This document shows positions 36,316-47,500 of a stretch of DNA of 64,000 nucleotides, piece after piece (the first letter of the stretch is position 1; each line of letters starts with the position of its first letter). The stretch is from Nematostella vectensis (taxonomy: Eukaryota > Cnidaria > Anthozoa > Actiniaria > Edwardsiidae): positions 16,058,601 through 16,122,600 of the forward strand of contig NC_064037.1 of assembly GCF_932526225.1 (NCBI RefSeq), given 5' to 3'. The position numbers and the translations under genes were made by a program. The notes beneath the pieces are model-generated. The model was not told the DNA's origin and did no database searches. It saw only the letters and a list, made by a program, of their open reading frames with translations.

Positions 36316-36967
36316 TTCAACACAATCAAGAATATAGATAAAACGAAGAATGTCAAAACAAAACCTGATATGCTCAAATAATTTGATTACTAAGTTAAGT
36401 ACTCGCATTCTCAAAGCATACAAAAAGGACAACAAAAAGCCTAATAACTGTCATATCCTCAATAGACAATACAAATCGTCGTCCGAAACTCACCTTGCAT
36501 TGTTTTTCTGGTCGCTTTCTTGTGATTGTGTTCGCTTTTTAATGTGAACTGTGACTTGCTTAAATTTACTAGCTAAAACCAGATAAATCTTGGCGTGAAT
36601 GAATGTTAGTAGATCTCCTCTAGTTGAATTTATCCTTAAGTCACAAAATTTGAGGCAAAATAAATAATCATCGCATAATCGACAAGAACTTTTTCCCCTG
36701 CTCCGTGCTTGTATTTAGTCGCCATTTCGGGGCCGAGTGGGGCCTGGGAGTCGCGCGGCTGACTGGCTGGCTGGCTGGCTGGCTGGCGAGTGACACCACA
36801 GGGTACCCGCGCGATGACCACAAAAACCAAGTCGTATACCTATACCATATTTCTATGCCTATCGGTCTACGCGCGCTGCCTGCGGCCGCGCTTGGCTCCG
36901 CTATTAAATCAGACAGAACAGCAGAAATACAGTGCTTGGCAGAACCACATCCAAGAAGTACGAAAAA

Positions 36968-37390
36968 TTAGCAAACCAGAACACAGTGGTAATTACACAG
37001 GCAGTGAACAATGAGCCATAGTGCGAATGTTGCGGATGTGTTGATGATGAGAAAGTGGAGTTTCTTGTGCGTTCTGATTGCATCGCCAAGGGTACAGTCT
37101 ATCCTGGATTGAATCTCTATTTGGCATTGGTCCACTCGGTGTTGGAGTGCTGAGGTGATCACGCCAAAGAGCCAGCAGGACACAAGACTGGTCCAGAGTG
37201 GAACTGGATAAAGTATATTGGCAAGAAAAGACACTTTGGAGTAGCAATCTTGTATACCAGCAATAAACCATACCATACCATGCACCCCAACAATGCACTA
37301 CCAAAAAAAACATCTGGCTGTGTTAAACCTCAGCTTATCAGATCTGGTGACAACTTCCTCTTTATCTACTACCCCTCTTGTCCGTGGTAG
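36968..37390 (+). pseudogene. Decayed coding frame of unknown origin
   Basis: One frame reads about 140 codons with only two internal stops (TAG at 37019, TGA at 37151) before TAG at 37388. It includes CECCGCVDDEKVEFLVR after the first stop and WIKYIGKKRHFGVAILY and SGDNFLFIYYPSCPW after the second. About seven stops would be expected by chance over such a length. I do not recognise the family; a transposase or host-gene fragment are both possible. Confidence 0.35.
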
Positions 37391-37734
37391 AGCCTACATG
37401 GTACAGAATATATGCCACGTGAGAGTTTTTTAAATAATCTCTATATAGAGGAGGATATTTATAATACAAAATTAAAATGTAGATTACTAACGTGAGCAGG
37501 TACAGGTATTGATTTTAAAACTCTGAATTTCGCATGACATTTCTTTATTTTGTTTTACACTGCAATCAATTCAAATAAATGAAACAACCATCAGAAATTC
37601 AATGAACGAGAATGACAAGATATTATTACAAATAAACTACGCTTAGTAATAAAATACTTTTAGATCATATTCTTTAGCAATTGAGCTTTTTACATGATAA
37701 TTATGTGTAGCAAATTGGGAAATTTATTTAGGTT

Positions 37735-38695
37735 CGAGCAAATTTGCCGAAGTTAACGTGGGTTTGAGTGACCGAGGATTTGAGTTACCGAGGGTTTGAG
37801 TTACCGAGACTTTGAATTACCAAGGGTTTGAGTTACCGAAGGTTTGAGTTATCGAAGGTTGAGTTACCGAGGGTTTGAATTACCAAGGGTTTGAGTTAAC
37901 GAGCGTTTGAATTACCGAGGGTTTGAGTTACCGAATGTTCGGGTTACCGAGTGTTTGAGTTACCAAGGCTTTGAGTGACCTGGTGTTCGGGTTACCGAGG
38001 GTTTGAATTACCAAAGGTTTGAGTTACCGAGGGTTTGAGTTACCGAGGATTTGAATTACCAAGGGTTTGAGTGACCGAGGGTTTGAATTACCAAGGGTTT
38101 GAGTTACCGAGGGTTTGAGTTACCAAGGATTTGAATTACCGAGGATTTGAATTACCAAGGGTTTGAGTGACCGAGGGTTTGAATTACCAAGGGTTTGAGT
38201 TACCGAGGATTTGAATTACCGAGGGTTTGAGTGACCGAGGGTTTGAATTACCAAGGGTTTGAGTTACCGAGGGTTTGCGTGACCGGGTTTTATCGGGTTA
38301 TCGAGGGTTTGAATTACCGAGGGTTTGAATTACCAAGAGTTTGAGTTACCGAGGGTTTGAGTGACGGGTGTTCGGGTTACCGAGGGTTTGAATTACCGAG
38401 AGTTTGAGGTACCGAAGGTTTAGTTACCAAGGAACCGAGTTACCAAGGGTTTAAGTTACTGAGGGTTCGAGTTCCAAGGGTTTGATTTATCAAGGGTTTG
38501 AGTTACCGAGGGTTCGAGTTCAAAGGGATTGATTTATCAAGGGTTTGAGTTACCGAGGGTTCGAGTTCCAAGGGTTTGATTTATCAAGGGTTTGGGTTAC
38601 CGAGGGTTCGAGTTCCAAGGGTTTGGGTTACCGAGGGTTTGAGTTACCGAGGGTTTGGGTTACCGAGGGTTTGGGTTACCGAGTGTTCGTGTTAT
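37735..38695. repeat. 16-bp minisatellite
   Basis: About 60 tandem copies of GGGTTTGAGTTACCGA with frequent variants (GAATTACCAA, GAGTGACCGA, TTCGGGTTACCGA). Units differ more at the left than at the right end. Confidence 0.95.
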
Positions 38696-40819
38696 GGTCT
38701 TCAACGGTATTCGAAGCGTTTTGGTCGGGCTGGTAAGAGGCATTATGGGATATAAACAGCTTTCTGAAAACTGGTCCATTTATGTCTGATTTGAACATTG
38801 ATTTTTCTATTATTGTTCTTATTCTAATTCCATCTTGTTTTTAACCAGATTTGCGCGTTTACATAATTTAAATTTTCTGATGACGTCACGTTGTAATGCA
38901 CCAACTGACGTGTTCGCCAAAAATAGGTTCTTTGAAGCATCATTTTATCGCGAACAGAAGTCGGTGACATGAATATGTCAAAGATAGATGAATATTGCAA
39001 TGGGTATTACAACTTTTATCTTTTCTTTTTGCTGGAGAAAACTCTGACGTGGCAAAGATACTCGGGGAATTCGCGTTAAAAATATGCTACACGGTACTGG
39101 TACACGAAGCATTATACGATATACGTTGATGTACGTTGATGTTCTTGTCAGCGCACAGTGTAGGTAAGTGTCTGTTTTTTTGTATGCATTATGAATAGAA
39201 TGACGTCCTTTTCCCCTCGAATAAGTTCTTTCTTACTAGCATTAGCTTAAAAAAGAAAAAAAAGTAAAAAGTACATAACAGTTTTAAGTCCGGATCTTAA
39301 AAACTTTTTGATATGTTTCAATCAAACTACCTTTGAAAAGTAGTATTTTTTTTTTAGTCATCTTGTTATTATCTATCTCAACTACTTTACTTTTTAGGAG
39401 CAAAATCTACAATTAAATAGGATTTGTTATGGGTTAAGTAAAACAACATATTAATTTCTAAAAGATAAGGTTAAAAAGATAAAATTACCAGTAGTAAAAG
39501 TGAAGCCATTCAAAATTTCCGGTTTTTTTCACCTTCTGTCGACACGCTTCTGTGTATGGCTAAAGAAAATTTGTTAAATTGGGTTAAATGTTTTTGTGTG
39601 AATTTGTCTTCTGTCGAGCGTTTTAGAATATTTTTACATAGTTTTAGCGCTTTTTAAATAAATTATTATTATCTATTATTATATATTTTTATTGTGAGGG
39701 TGAGGTTAAAAAATCTGTAAGCCATCTTAATAACTAAAACTAACCTCGGCTCCTTGCCTTGGGGGTCTTTGTTTTCCTTGAAATTCAAAAATTGTTTTGC
39801 TTTTATCACACGTGACTGTGTCAGGGTATCCACGGGTGCGGGAGGGGGGGGGGGGGGTGCTGGTCTCAAACGACCCTCTGCCCCTTGGAATTCCTCCTTG
39901 GATATTTGTCGAGATCATTGTTTGTATGAAAATATATTGCGTTTCTACAACCCTTGGAAATTGATCAATTTTCTTGAAATTTGGGAACATAAAAGATCAT
40001 AAACCAGCCTCGGTCGATGATACATTGCAAATATCATTTCCTTATTGCACAAGAAGGAGGGGATACTCTTGTATTTACTGAATGGTTACGAAAGCAACAG
40101 TCCAGTTCCTGAACAATAAGGCAATTGTTGAAAATCTAAATTAAAGAGCATTTTCTAAAAGCTAGATAATCTTATAAACAAATTGGAACAATGAAATATT
40201 CGACAGCGGTGTTTTTTGAGTAAAGAAGGCGGTATTTGACGGTCATAATAGCGGAGATTGAACGCATGATTGCAGTCATCGTAAGCAATTGTCGTAAATT
40301 ATCCGAAAATTATTTCCGCCAATCAGGAACGAGAACAGGGGCGACACTCGCCCCAGTCGAAACACGAGAACATATAGAGGAGAAAAAAGTTGTTTACATA
40401 AGTGGTAGGTATAGTTATCGCGAATAACGACACGAAAGAATTTTCGATAAAATTCTGCCAGTGGAACTTAAAAACAAATAAAAGGAATATTTGTGACCTT
40501 CGGCAGTAGAGTGACGACGATAATAAGAAAGGTGCTTATCAATCATGCAGGGGTGATGAATTAGAATTATTGACAACAGCGCGCGCAATTTTCAAGATAA
40601 AACTGAGATTTGTAGACGGAATTATGTCAATAACCATTTGAAAGAGTGAGAGAGACGTATCAAGCAATATCAATAATTCGTGTATTTGCGCACTTTGCGA
40701 AAACGTAAAAGTGATATTTTATGTTGGGTGATGTAATTTAAATAGATTACCAAAGAACCAATAATATTTTTATATTATATATTTCTCTTTATGCTAAGAA
40801 GACGAGCTAATGCCAAAGG

Positions 40820-41574
40820 ATGGGAGACACTGCTCTGAGAAACATTGATTTCTCTAAGCTAAGCAAACAAGAGGCCAGGTTACTCAAAAGGGTCTTGGAA
40901 AAGCAGAGATACTTCGAGGAACTGACAGACCGGAGAAAGACGTATGTCTGGGTCGTGGCTCCCGTACGCTGTTACGCGCATGCGTACTTGTGAACGTCAT
41001 GGGAACTTCAGCAGTAAAGCGCAGTTTTATATTTTTTATGGGGAAGAGGTCGAGAGTTTAAAATATGGCAATTGTGCGTACTTAAGAAAATTCTCCAACT
41101 ATGCCCCTGAAAAATGACAGATGTAACGGTCAAAAGATGTAACGGTGTAATGACGTGACCAGATGTAATGTATGTCACGCCAACTCACGTTTATAGTCAC
41201 GTTATGTACACCTAGAAAACATAAAAACCCTGAGAGTGACCACCTTTGATAGTGCTGACAGAACAATAAATACACAGGGTACTGGTATAGCTCATTAACA
41301 TCATTATGTCACATCATCACATCAGAATATCACAAATCATTATATTACTATTATTTTGCTAATGTATTGACGCAAATAGACACACTAGAGAATAACACAT
41401 TGGGTTGCATTTAAACTCCCAATAACCTTCACTTTGTTCTGTCCCACACGTCATACCAAAACTCGTAAAACACATTAGCCTCATCACGTCAAACTCACTT
41501 GTTCTTTTTGCTGCATTCAGGTATCTAAAACTTGAGATAAAGCAACTGGAGGAGCGACTAGCAAACGCCGCAAG
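40820..41574 (+). CDS. RIMS: RIM-like gene: first two coding exons, Rab-binding helix
   Basis: Exon 40820-40941 starts [19 protein letters not shown] and continues [15 protein letters not shown]; exon 41521-41574 adds [17 protein letters not shown]. The pattern, Asp-Phe/Leu-Ser-x-Leu then a long charged helix, matches the Rab3-binding helix of RIM and the related Slp/rabphilin group. The join is in phase (donor AC|GTATGT, acceptor TTCAG|GTATCT). A second ATG ten bases upstream, at 40810, opens a 12-codon frame overlapping the start. The exon leaves in phase 2; the next in-phase exon is not identified because a LINE copy and repeats fill the following intron. Confidence 0.7.
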
Positions 41575-44500
41575 GTACGCCAGGGACCCTCTGCTTTGCA
41601 GGATCAGCCACAGAACCAAGGTCTCGACAACCGTAATGCGACATAGCCAGAAATGTCAGCGGCAGGTACACCCTCGATCGCAGGAGTTCTAGCAATCCCT
41701 GAAATGCAGTATTTCTAGGAACAAAGGGGTTTCATGCCCTGGAAACCGAGTAAGAAATCAAAACCACTGCATCTACGACATTTACCCAAGTTCCCAATCC
41801 ATTCCCATGATATTTTTTCCATGGGATTTTCTTAGATAAATTTACATCACTTTATAAGTCAAGAAGTTTTACAGTCAAGAAAACTAGAACAAAGAAAGGC
41901 GTTAGAAAAAAGCCTTGGTTAACAAAAGGACTTTTCAAATCAATTAGGAAAAAAATGTGTTATATAAGCGATATCTCTGTATGCCAACGCCTTCGCGTGA
42001 GCGTCATTACAAGAGTTTTAGGAACAAGCTTAATCATTTTTTAAGAATTGCAACGTGATTACTATAAAAGAAAGCTCAATGATTATAAATCCAATGTGAA
42101 ATATTCCTGGCGAATCTTAAATGAAGTAATTAATAATCGCAAAAGTAAAACAAATTCGTTGCCTTCCACTTTCAAGGTAGCTGATTCTGAAATCAGCGAT
42201 CCACTTAAAATTGCAAATTGATTTTTGTGTCTATTTTACAAGCCTGGGCCCTACTCTTTCAGCTAAAATCCCTTCTTCGACTAAGTCATTCGCTAGTTTC
42301 TTACAAAATGAGGTAGTGAATTCTGTATTTTTTGAGAGCACTAATGACCAAGAAGTTATTAAAATTTGTGAAAGCCTGCGTCCAGGCACTGCTGCTGGAT
42401 ATGACAATATCCATATGGACGTCTTAAAAAATTTTATTGACATAATTTCGAAGCCAATAGCTAATATTATCAATTTGTCCATTTCATCGGGCGTTGTCCC
42501 TAAAGAGCTAAAAATACCTCGTGTTATACCTATTTTTAAATCTGGTGATCAGGCTCTCTATGTTAACTATAGGCCTGTGTCGATCTTGGCAATTTTCTCA
42601 AAATTTCTAGAGAAAATTATGTATGATTGTCTATATAAATTCTTAATCAAATATAATTTATTGTTCGATAATCAATATGGCTTTAGAAAACACCACTCAA
42701 CCGCCCTTGCACATATTCATCTGCCATAGATAATAAGGAATTATACGATGGGCGTGTTTATTGATCTTTCTAAGGCGTTTGACACGGTCAATCATGAAAT
42801 ATTATTAACCAAACTACAATATTATAGCGTGCGTGGAACTTCATTGAAATGGTTTGAGAGCTATCTCTCAGAAAGGATGCAGTTCGTTATCTTTAATGGC
42901 CATTGTTCCTCTCGTTAGCTGGTCAAGTGTGGTGTACCACAGAGCTCCGTTCTTGGCCCTCTACTTTTTTTAATATATATTAATGATCTTTGTACAGTTT
43001 CGAGCGCCTTAGATATATTACTATTTGCTGATTACACTAGCATATTTTTCTCTCATAGTAATCTTGCTGCTTTATCAGAAATAGTTAATAACGAGTTGGA
43101 GAAAATGGCAGACTGGTTTTCAGCTAACAAATTATCTATTAATATAAAAAAATCGAATTATATGATATTTAGACCACGGCAAAAAAGGCAAACATCTGAA
43201 GTTGATGTATGTATTGGCCATCATTATCTTTCGCAGGTTGAAGAAACAGTTTTTCTAGGTGTCGTTTTAGACGAACATTTGACGTGGATTCCACATATTT
43301 CTAATGTTACTAGGAAAGTCTCCAAAGCAGTGGGCATCATGTACAAAGCAAGTTTTTGCCTTCCTAAGCGTTCTCTCATGACTCTCTACTATTCTCTAAT
43401 ATATCCGTACTTACAATATTGTATCTGTGTTTGGGGTTCAACATACCCTTCAAATCTCAATCGTCTTTTTTTGCTCCAGAAAGGAGCTGTACGCATTATT
43501 TTAAATAAGCCATATGATGCTAGATCTAAAAATTTTGAAATTTCACTGCATTTATTTATTTCATATTGGTAAGCTAATGTTTCAATTTAAGACTAAAATA
43601 CTTCCTCGATACTTTGACAATATATTTTTTTTCAATTCTCTAATTCATAATTACAATACAAGACGTGCTAAGCTATTTCACATTGCTAAATGCAGAACAA
43701 ACATACGCAAATTTGCACTTAGATATCAAGGGCCTGCATTATATAATTCCCTAGACACTGATACTCAGTCTGCAACTACTTTAGTTTTTTTTTTGACTAG
43801 CCCTAAAAGTGTTCTTCTCAACTAGTATATTGAATTTTTTCCCTTTGACTTTTTGTATGTGTGTATGTGTTGTTGTTTTTTTATATAAAATCATAGTTCA
43901 GGTATATTAGTATGTAATCTCCTTTATTTATATTTAGCCATGACTTAATATTATGTATTTTTTCTTATAAATGGGGAGGACTGTCTCGTATAAGCCTTGT
44001 GGTTTTTATGGCTCTCCTCGCCATGTATTCGTCTAATTAATTATATATTTAATGTACTTTAAAAAAAAAATGAAAAAAAAAACTTGAGAAGGCATCTGCT
44101 CTGGAATCAGACAATGAATACCTGCACGTCAAGTCGTCTAACTGATGGATTCAGTGGTCAGATCTAGAGGTACTTCATGTCGTTCTGGGCTGCACTTTGC
44201 CTAACTGGCAAAGGGATGGCACTACCTTCTGTGCAAAAAGAAGGTAGAGTTCCTGACCATAACTGGGACGTGGTGCGAGTCTCAAGGGCTTATTGCACCA
44301 GCTTAGCTCTTCCTCGAGAAACTGGGTGATTTAAAGACGTACCCAGATCTTCCAAACGAACCTCAGCAAGCAGAACCAGAGGAAGGAAGGAGGGAAGAAG
44401 GAGGAATGGAAGGAGAAGGAAGGGAAGATGGAGGGATGGAGGAAGGAGGGAGGAAAGAAGAAGCCATAAATGATAATGAACGAGAAAATGATGAAGATGA

Positions 44501-47500
44501 AGCACTTATGTACCGACTAGAAGTCTTCCAGAGCGACAAATATTCGCTATCAGGAACTTTAGAAATTTGTCAGCGGTAGAGGAAGAAGAGGACAGGTCTG
44601 AAAATTTGGACAATAATTGTGGGCAGGAGTATCTGAACCTTCCCGTGCAGGAAAATACTTTTCCACGCCTAGACAGCGGTGTTAGTAACGGGAGTATTAC
44701 ATCAGGTAAATAACAAGTTATTTTGCCATTGAAGCACGTGATATTGCATCTGATACCACTTGATTTGCGTATGATCCTTAGGCTAACCATGGGATATTTC
44801 TCGGGGTTGCATCGTTTTGCACGTGATGTTGCGTATTATGCCAATTGCACATAATTATTGGCAAGTGATATATTGCCCATAACGCCACGTGATATTCCAA
44901 GGTTTTGCACGTGGTATTGCGCATGTTGTCACGTGAAACCAACTTTGCCGCCAAATTGCGCACTGGATAATGTACATAATGCCACGTGATGTTGATGTTG
45001 TTGTGATGGTAACAGAGGAAAAGGTGATCAGCAACTTAAAAAACAACTTTCTTGAGGAGAGATGCTTCCTCCGGATACGGAAATTTTTAGAAAATTAAGT
45101 TTGGCTATTCCATCAGATGGAATCGTTTCTTTTGTAGATGGACAGCATTATATCACATTACCATTTTTACGTAGGTTTTTCAGGAAATGGATCTTCTATA
45201 GACTTGAATAACCACTAAAGCGAGATGAGCTCGGATTCATCAACGGTAGCTTATGCGTAAGTTTGATCTAAGTAGTTATATGAGATAAAGAATAACTAAA
45301 TTGATATGGGAGGCTATTTACACTCGCTGAAGCTGTAACGCTGAATTTCGAGAGCACAGAACGCGTCGGGTCGAAGAGATTAGATGTGATGCCTGTATGG
45401 CATGCAACTCGGACCACTACATCTCTTACCATGGACACCACAGGTTGAGAAAAACCCTTGCAAATGCGAGGATAACTAACTCAATTCATCTGAACCGAAA
45501 GATCGAACCTTGGACCTATGCCTGCGCCGACACAATAATTTCTCGGTCATTTAACACGTATATACGGTATAAACTATGCACAGAGGGCAGGGCGCGACCA
45601 TCTCGCCCCCCCACCCCTCCTTCTCCCCCTGACTGCCAACAAATCTTACCTTGATTGGTCTAATTATGAGATTTTAAGCAATGATAGTTTTTTTTGCCCC
45701 TTCACAATCCTAGCTGCCCTCGAGCCACCTCCTCTTTGGTAGAAGGTGAACAGTAATACGTGATGTAGAAAGTTCAAAATATTTATTTTGATTTTCTTCT
45801 GAACAGCGAAGGAGCTGATGCAAGTTGCGAGAGACAGTCGCAAAGGCAGAGGAAGGTATATAGATGTATTCATACAACATGCAACCTGGTATCTTCGGGA
45901 AATAACATAGCAGAATAACATCTTTCACCAGACCAATAAATGTGCACCCACGAATGTTGTTCAATGGTTAAATTGAGCTTTTCATTTTCCCCACCCAGTC
46001 AACCAGTCTACATATGGAGCGAGGAAGACCACTTATCGAACGCGTAACGCTGGCCAACCCGAATCAGGGACCATACATAGAAGGTATAAGAATAACTATG
46101 TCGACCAGCCCAACCTAATGAAATGGTTCATACTCCTTTTTTGGAATTACAGTTCTTTTATATTGAAAAAAAAAACTTTGTGGATGAGAATAAGACGCAC
46201 TCTTCTAATAATCAGTCCATAGTAAACCAGTCAAAGGCATTTTATATCTCCTTTTTCTGTATTTTGTGTCTTACATTGGATTATTAAAGAATGCATGAAA
46301 AACTATGAAATAGAAAGGGATCTGAAAGAATGTATTGTGCTGTAATGAAGGGGGGGGACTTCGGGACTTCTTCGTTTTTTCAGTCATATGAGAAGCCCAT
46401 TGAAGAGAGAAGCGATTATGGTAAGCCACTATCTTTCGTCATTTTACCATTATTATACTATTATTAACATATTATTATCACTATATAACCATACTGTCGC
46501 CAAAAGCCATCGTTTGTGCAATCATATTTATATCATTTAGTAATTTCCGCAGCCATCCCAACGCCACCACAACCAAAAAATGTCACTACTCACTATTAGG
46601 CTTGTCGTCATCTCATTATAATGATTTTGTATTTGTTTGGGTGGGGGGGGGGGGGGGCGTGCTTAAAGCTTCCATCAAAAGTCCAAATATATACTATAGT
46701 TAATAAAAGACGCTGCAAAGGGCTACACCACTGACAACAGAAGTTCATCGTTCCATGCGACTAGTACACATAATTTAGAGAAGTTAGTGATCAACTAGCC
46801 ACGTTAGAGGCTCTGGAGGCAGGGTACCTAAGAATAAATTAACTTTACTTTGTGATGGTTGTTTCTTAAGGAGAGGATTTCCAACGGACATCCGTATTCG
46901 ATCAACTCCAAGCAACAGAATCTTTGGATATCATGGATAGCGACAGCAACAGACTTCCAGCCACGCCTGAGGTATGCGAATCGCAAGTTAGATCAGGTCG
47001 AATTAGTTCTCTCCCGGGGTTGCAAGGGTTAATTTCGGGGAAAGACTGTTTTTTTTTTTCAGATTACTTGTGCAGTTTGAGACTCATTCAATAAGGCCAA
47101 GATCGTCATATAGAACACAAATTGTTTCCGTAGGCCATGCTGCATGGATATTCAGAAGACTAATTAATCTAAAGGTAAACAGATATAATGCTGTAGTCAT
47201 ACTTTTACCATTACAGGAATTCTAAACAGACGTGTTTGGAGGATCGGGACAAATAGAGGTAGATACAGTTCACTCTTAAAACCTGAGTCTCTAGTAGTAA
47301 CCTACGAATACATAGTAATAAAGATAAACAGAAATCACTTCGAGTTTATCTGGTAACTAAACAACAAAAACCACTGTGGCCTAAAAAATAGTAGATTATA
47401 TAGTACATGGGAAGCAGTAGCAGATCTATGGGGAGGGTTTAAGGGGTTTAACCCCCCCCCCCTTTAGGCTCCAGAAACCCCCTCCCCCTCTTTAGCGAAA

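Larger units (their letters stand above)
31375..40819. other. Gene-poor region between ODC and the RIM-like gene
   Basis: About 9.4 kb without an intact gene I can support. It holds the repeats and elements listed separately, a diverged 0.7-kb duplication (34225-35510), a decayed frame (36968-37390), a 16-bp minisatellite (37735-38695) and, at the right, the RIM-like promoter and 5' UTR. The rest (about 38.7-40.8 kb) shows nothing specific beyond AT-rich sequence and a G-run at 39843-39857. Confidence 0.5.

Noticed and set aside
45327-45654. Cys/His-containing frame ([19 protein letters not shown]) as a possible RIM zinc finger
   Set aside because: The cysteine spacing does not fit the RIM FYVE-type finger, no donor follows in a usable phase, and the frame ends in low-complexity Pro-rich text.
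46001-46084. Candidate exon with a good acceptor (CCCACCCAG) and GTATAA donor
   Set aside because: None of its open frames exits in phase 0, which the next supported exon at 46384 requires, so it cannot be placed in the RIM-like model.
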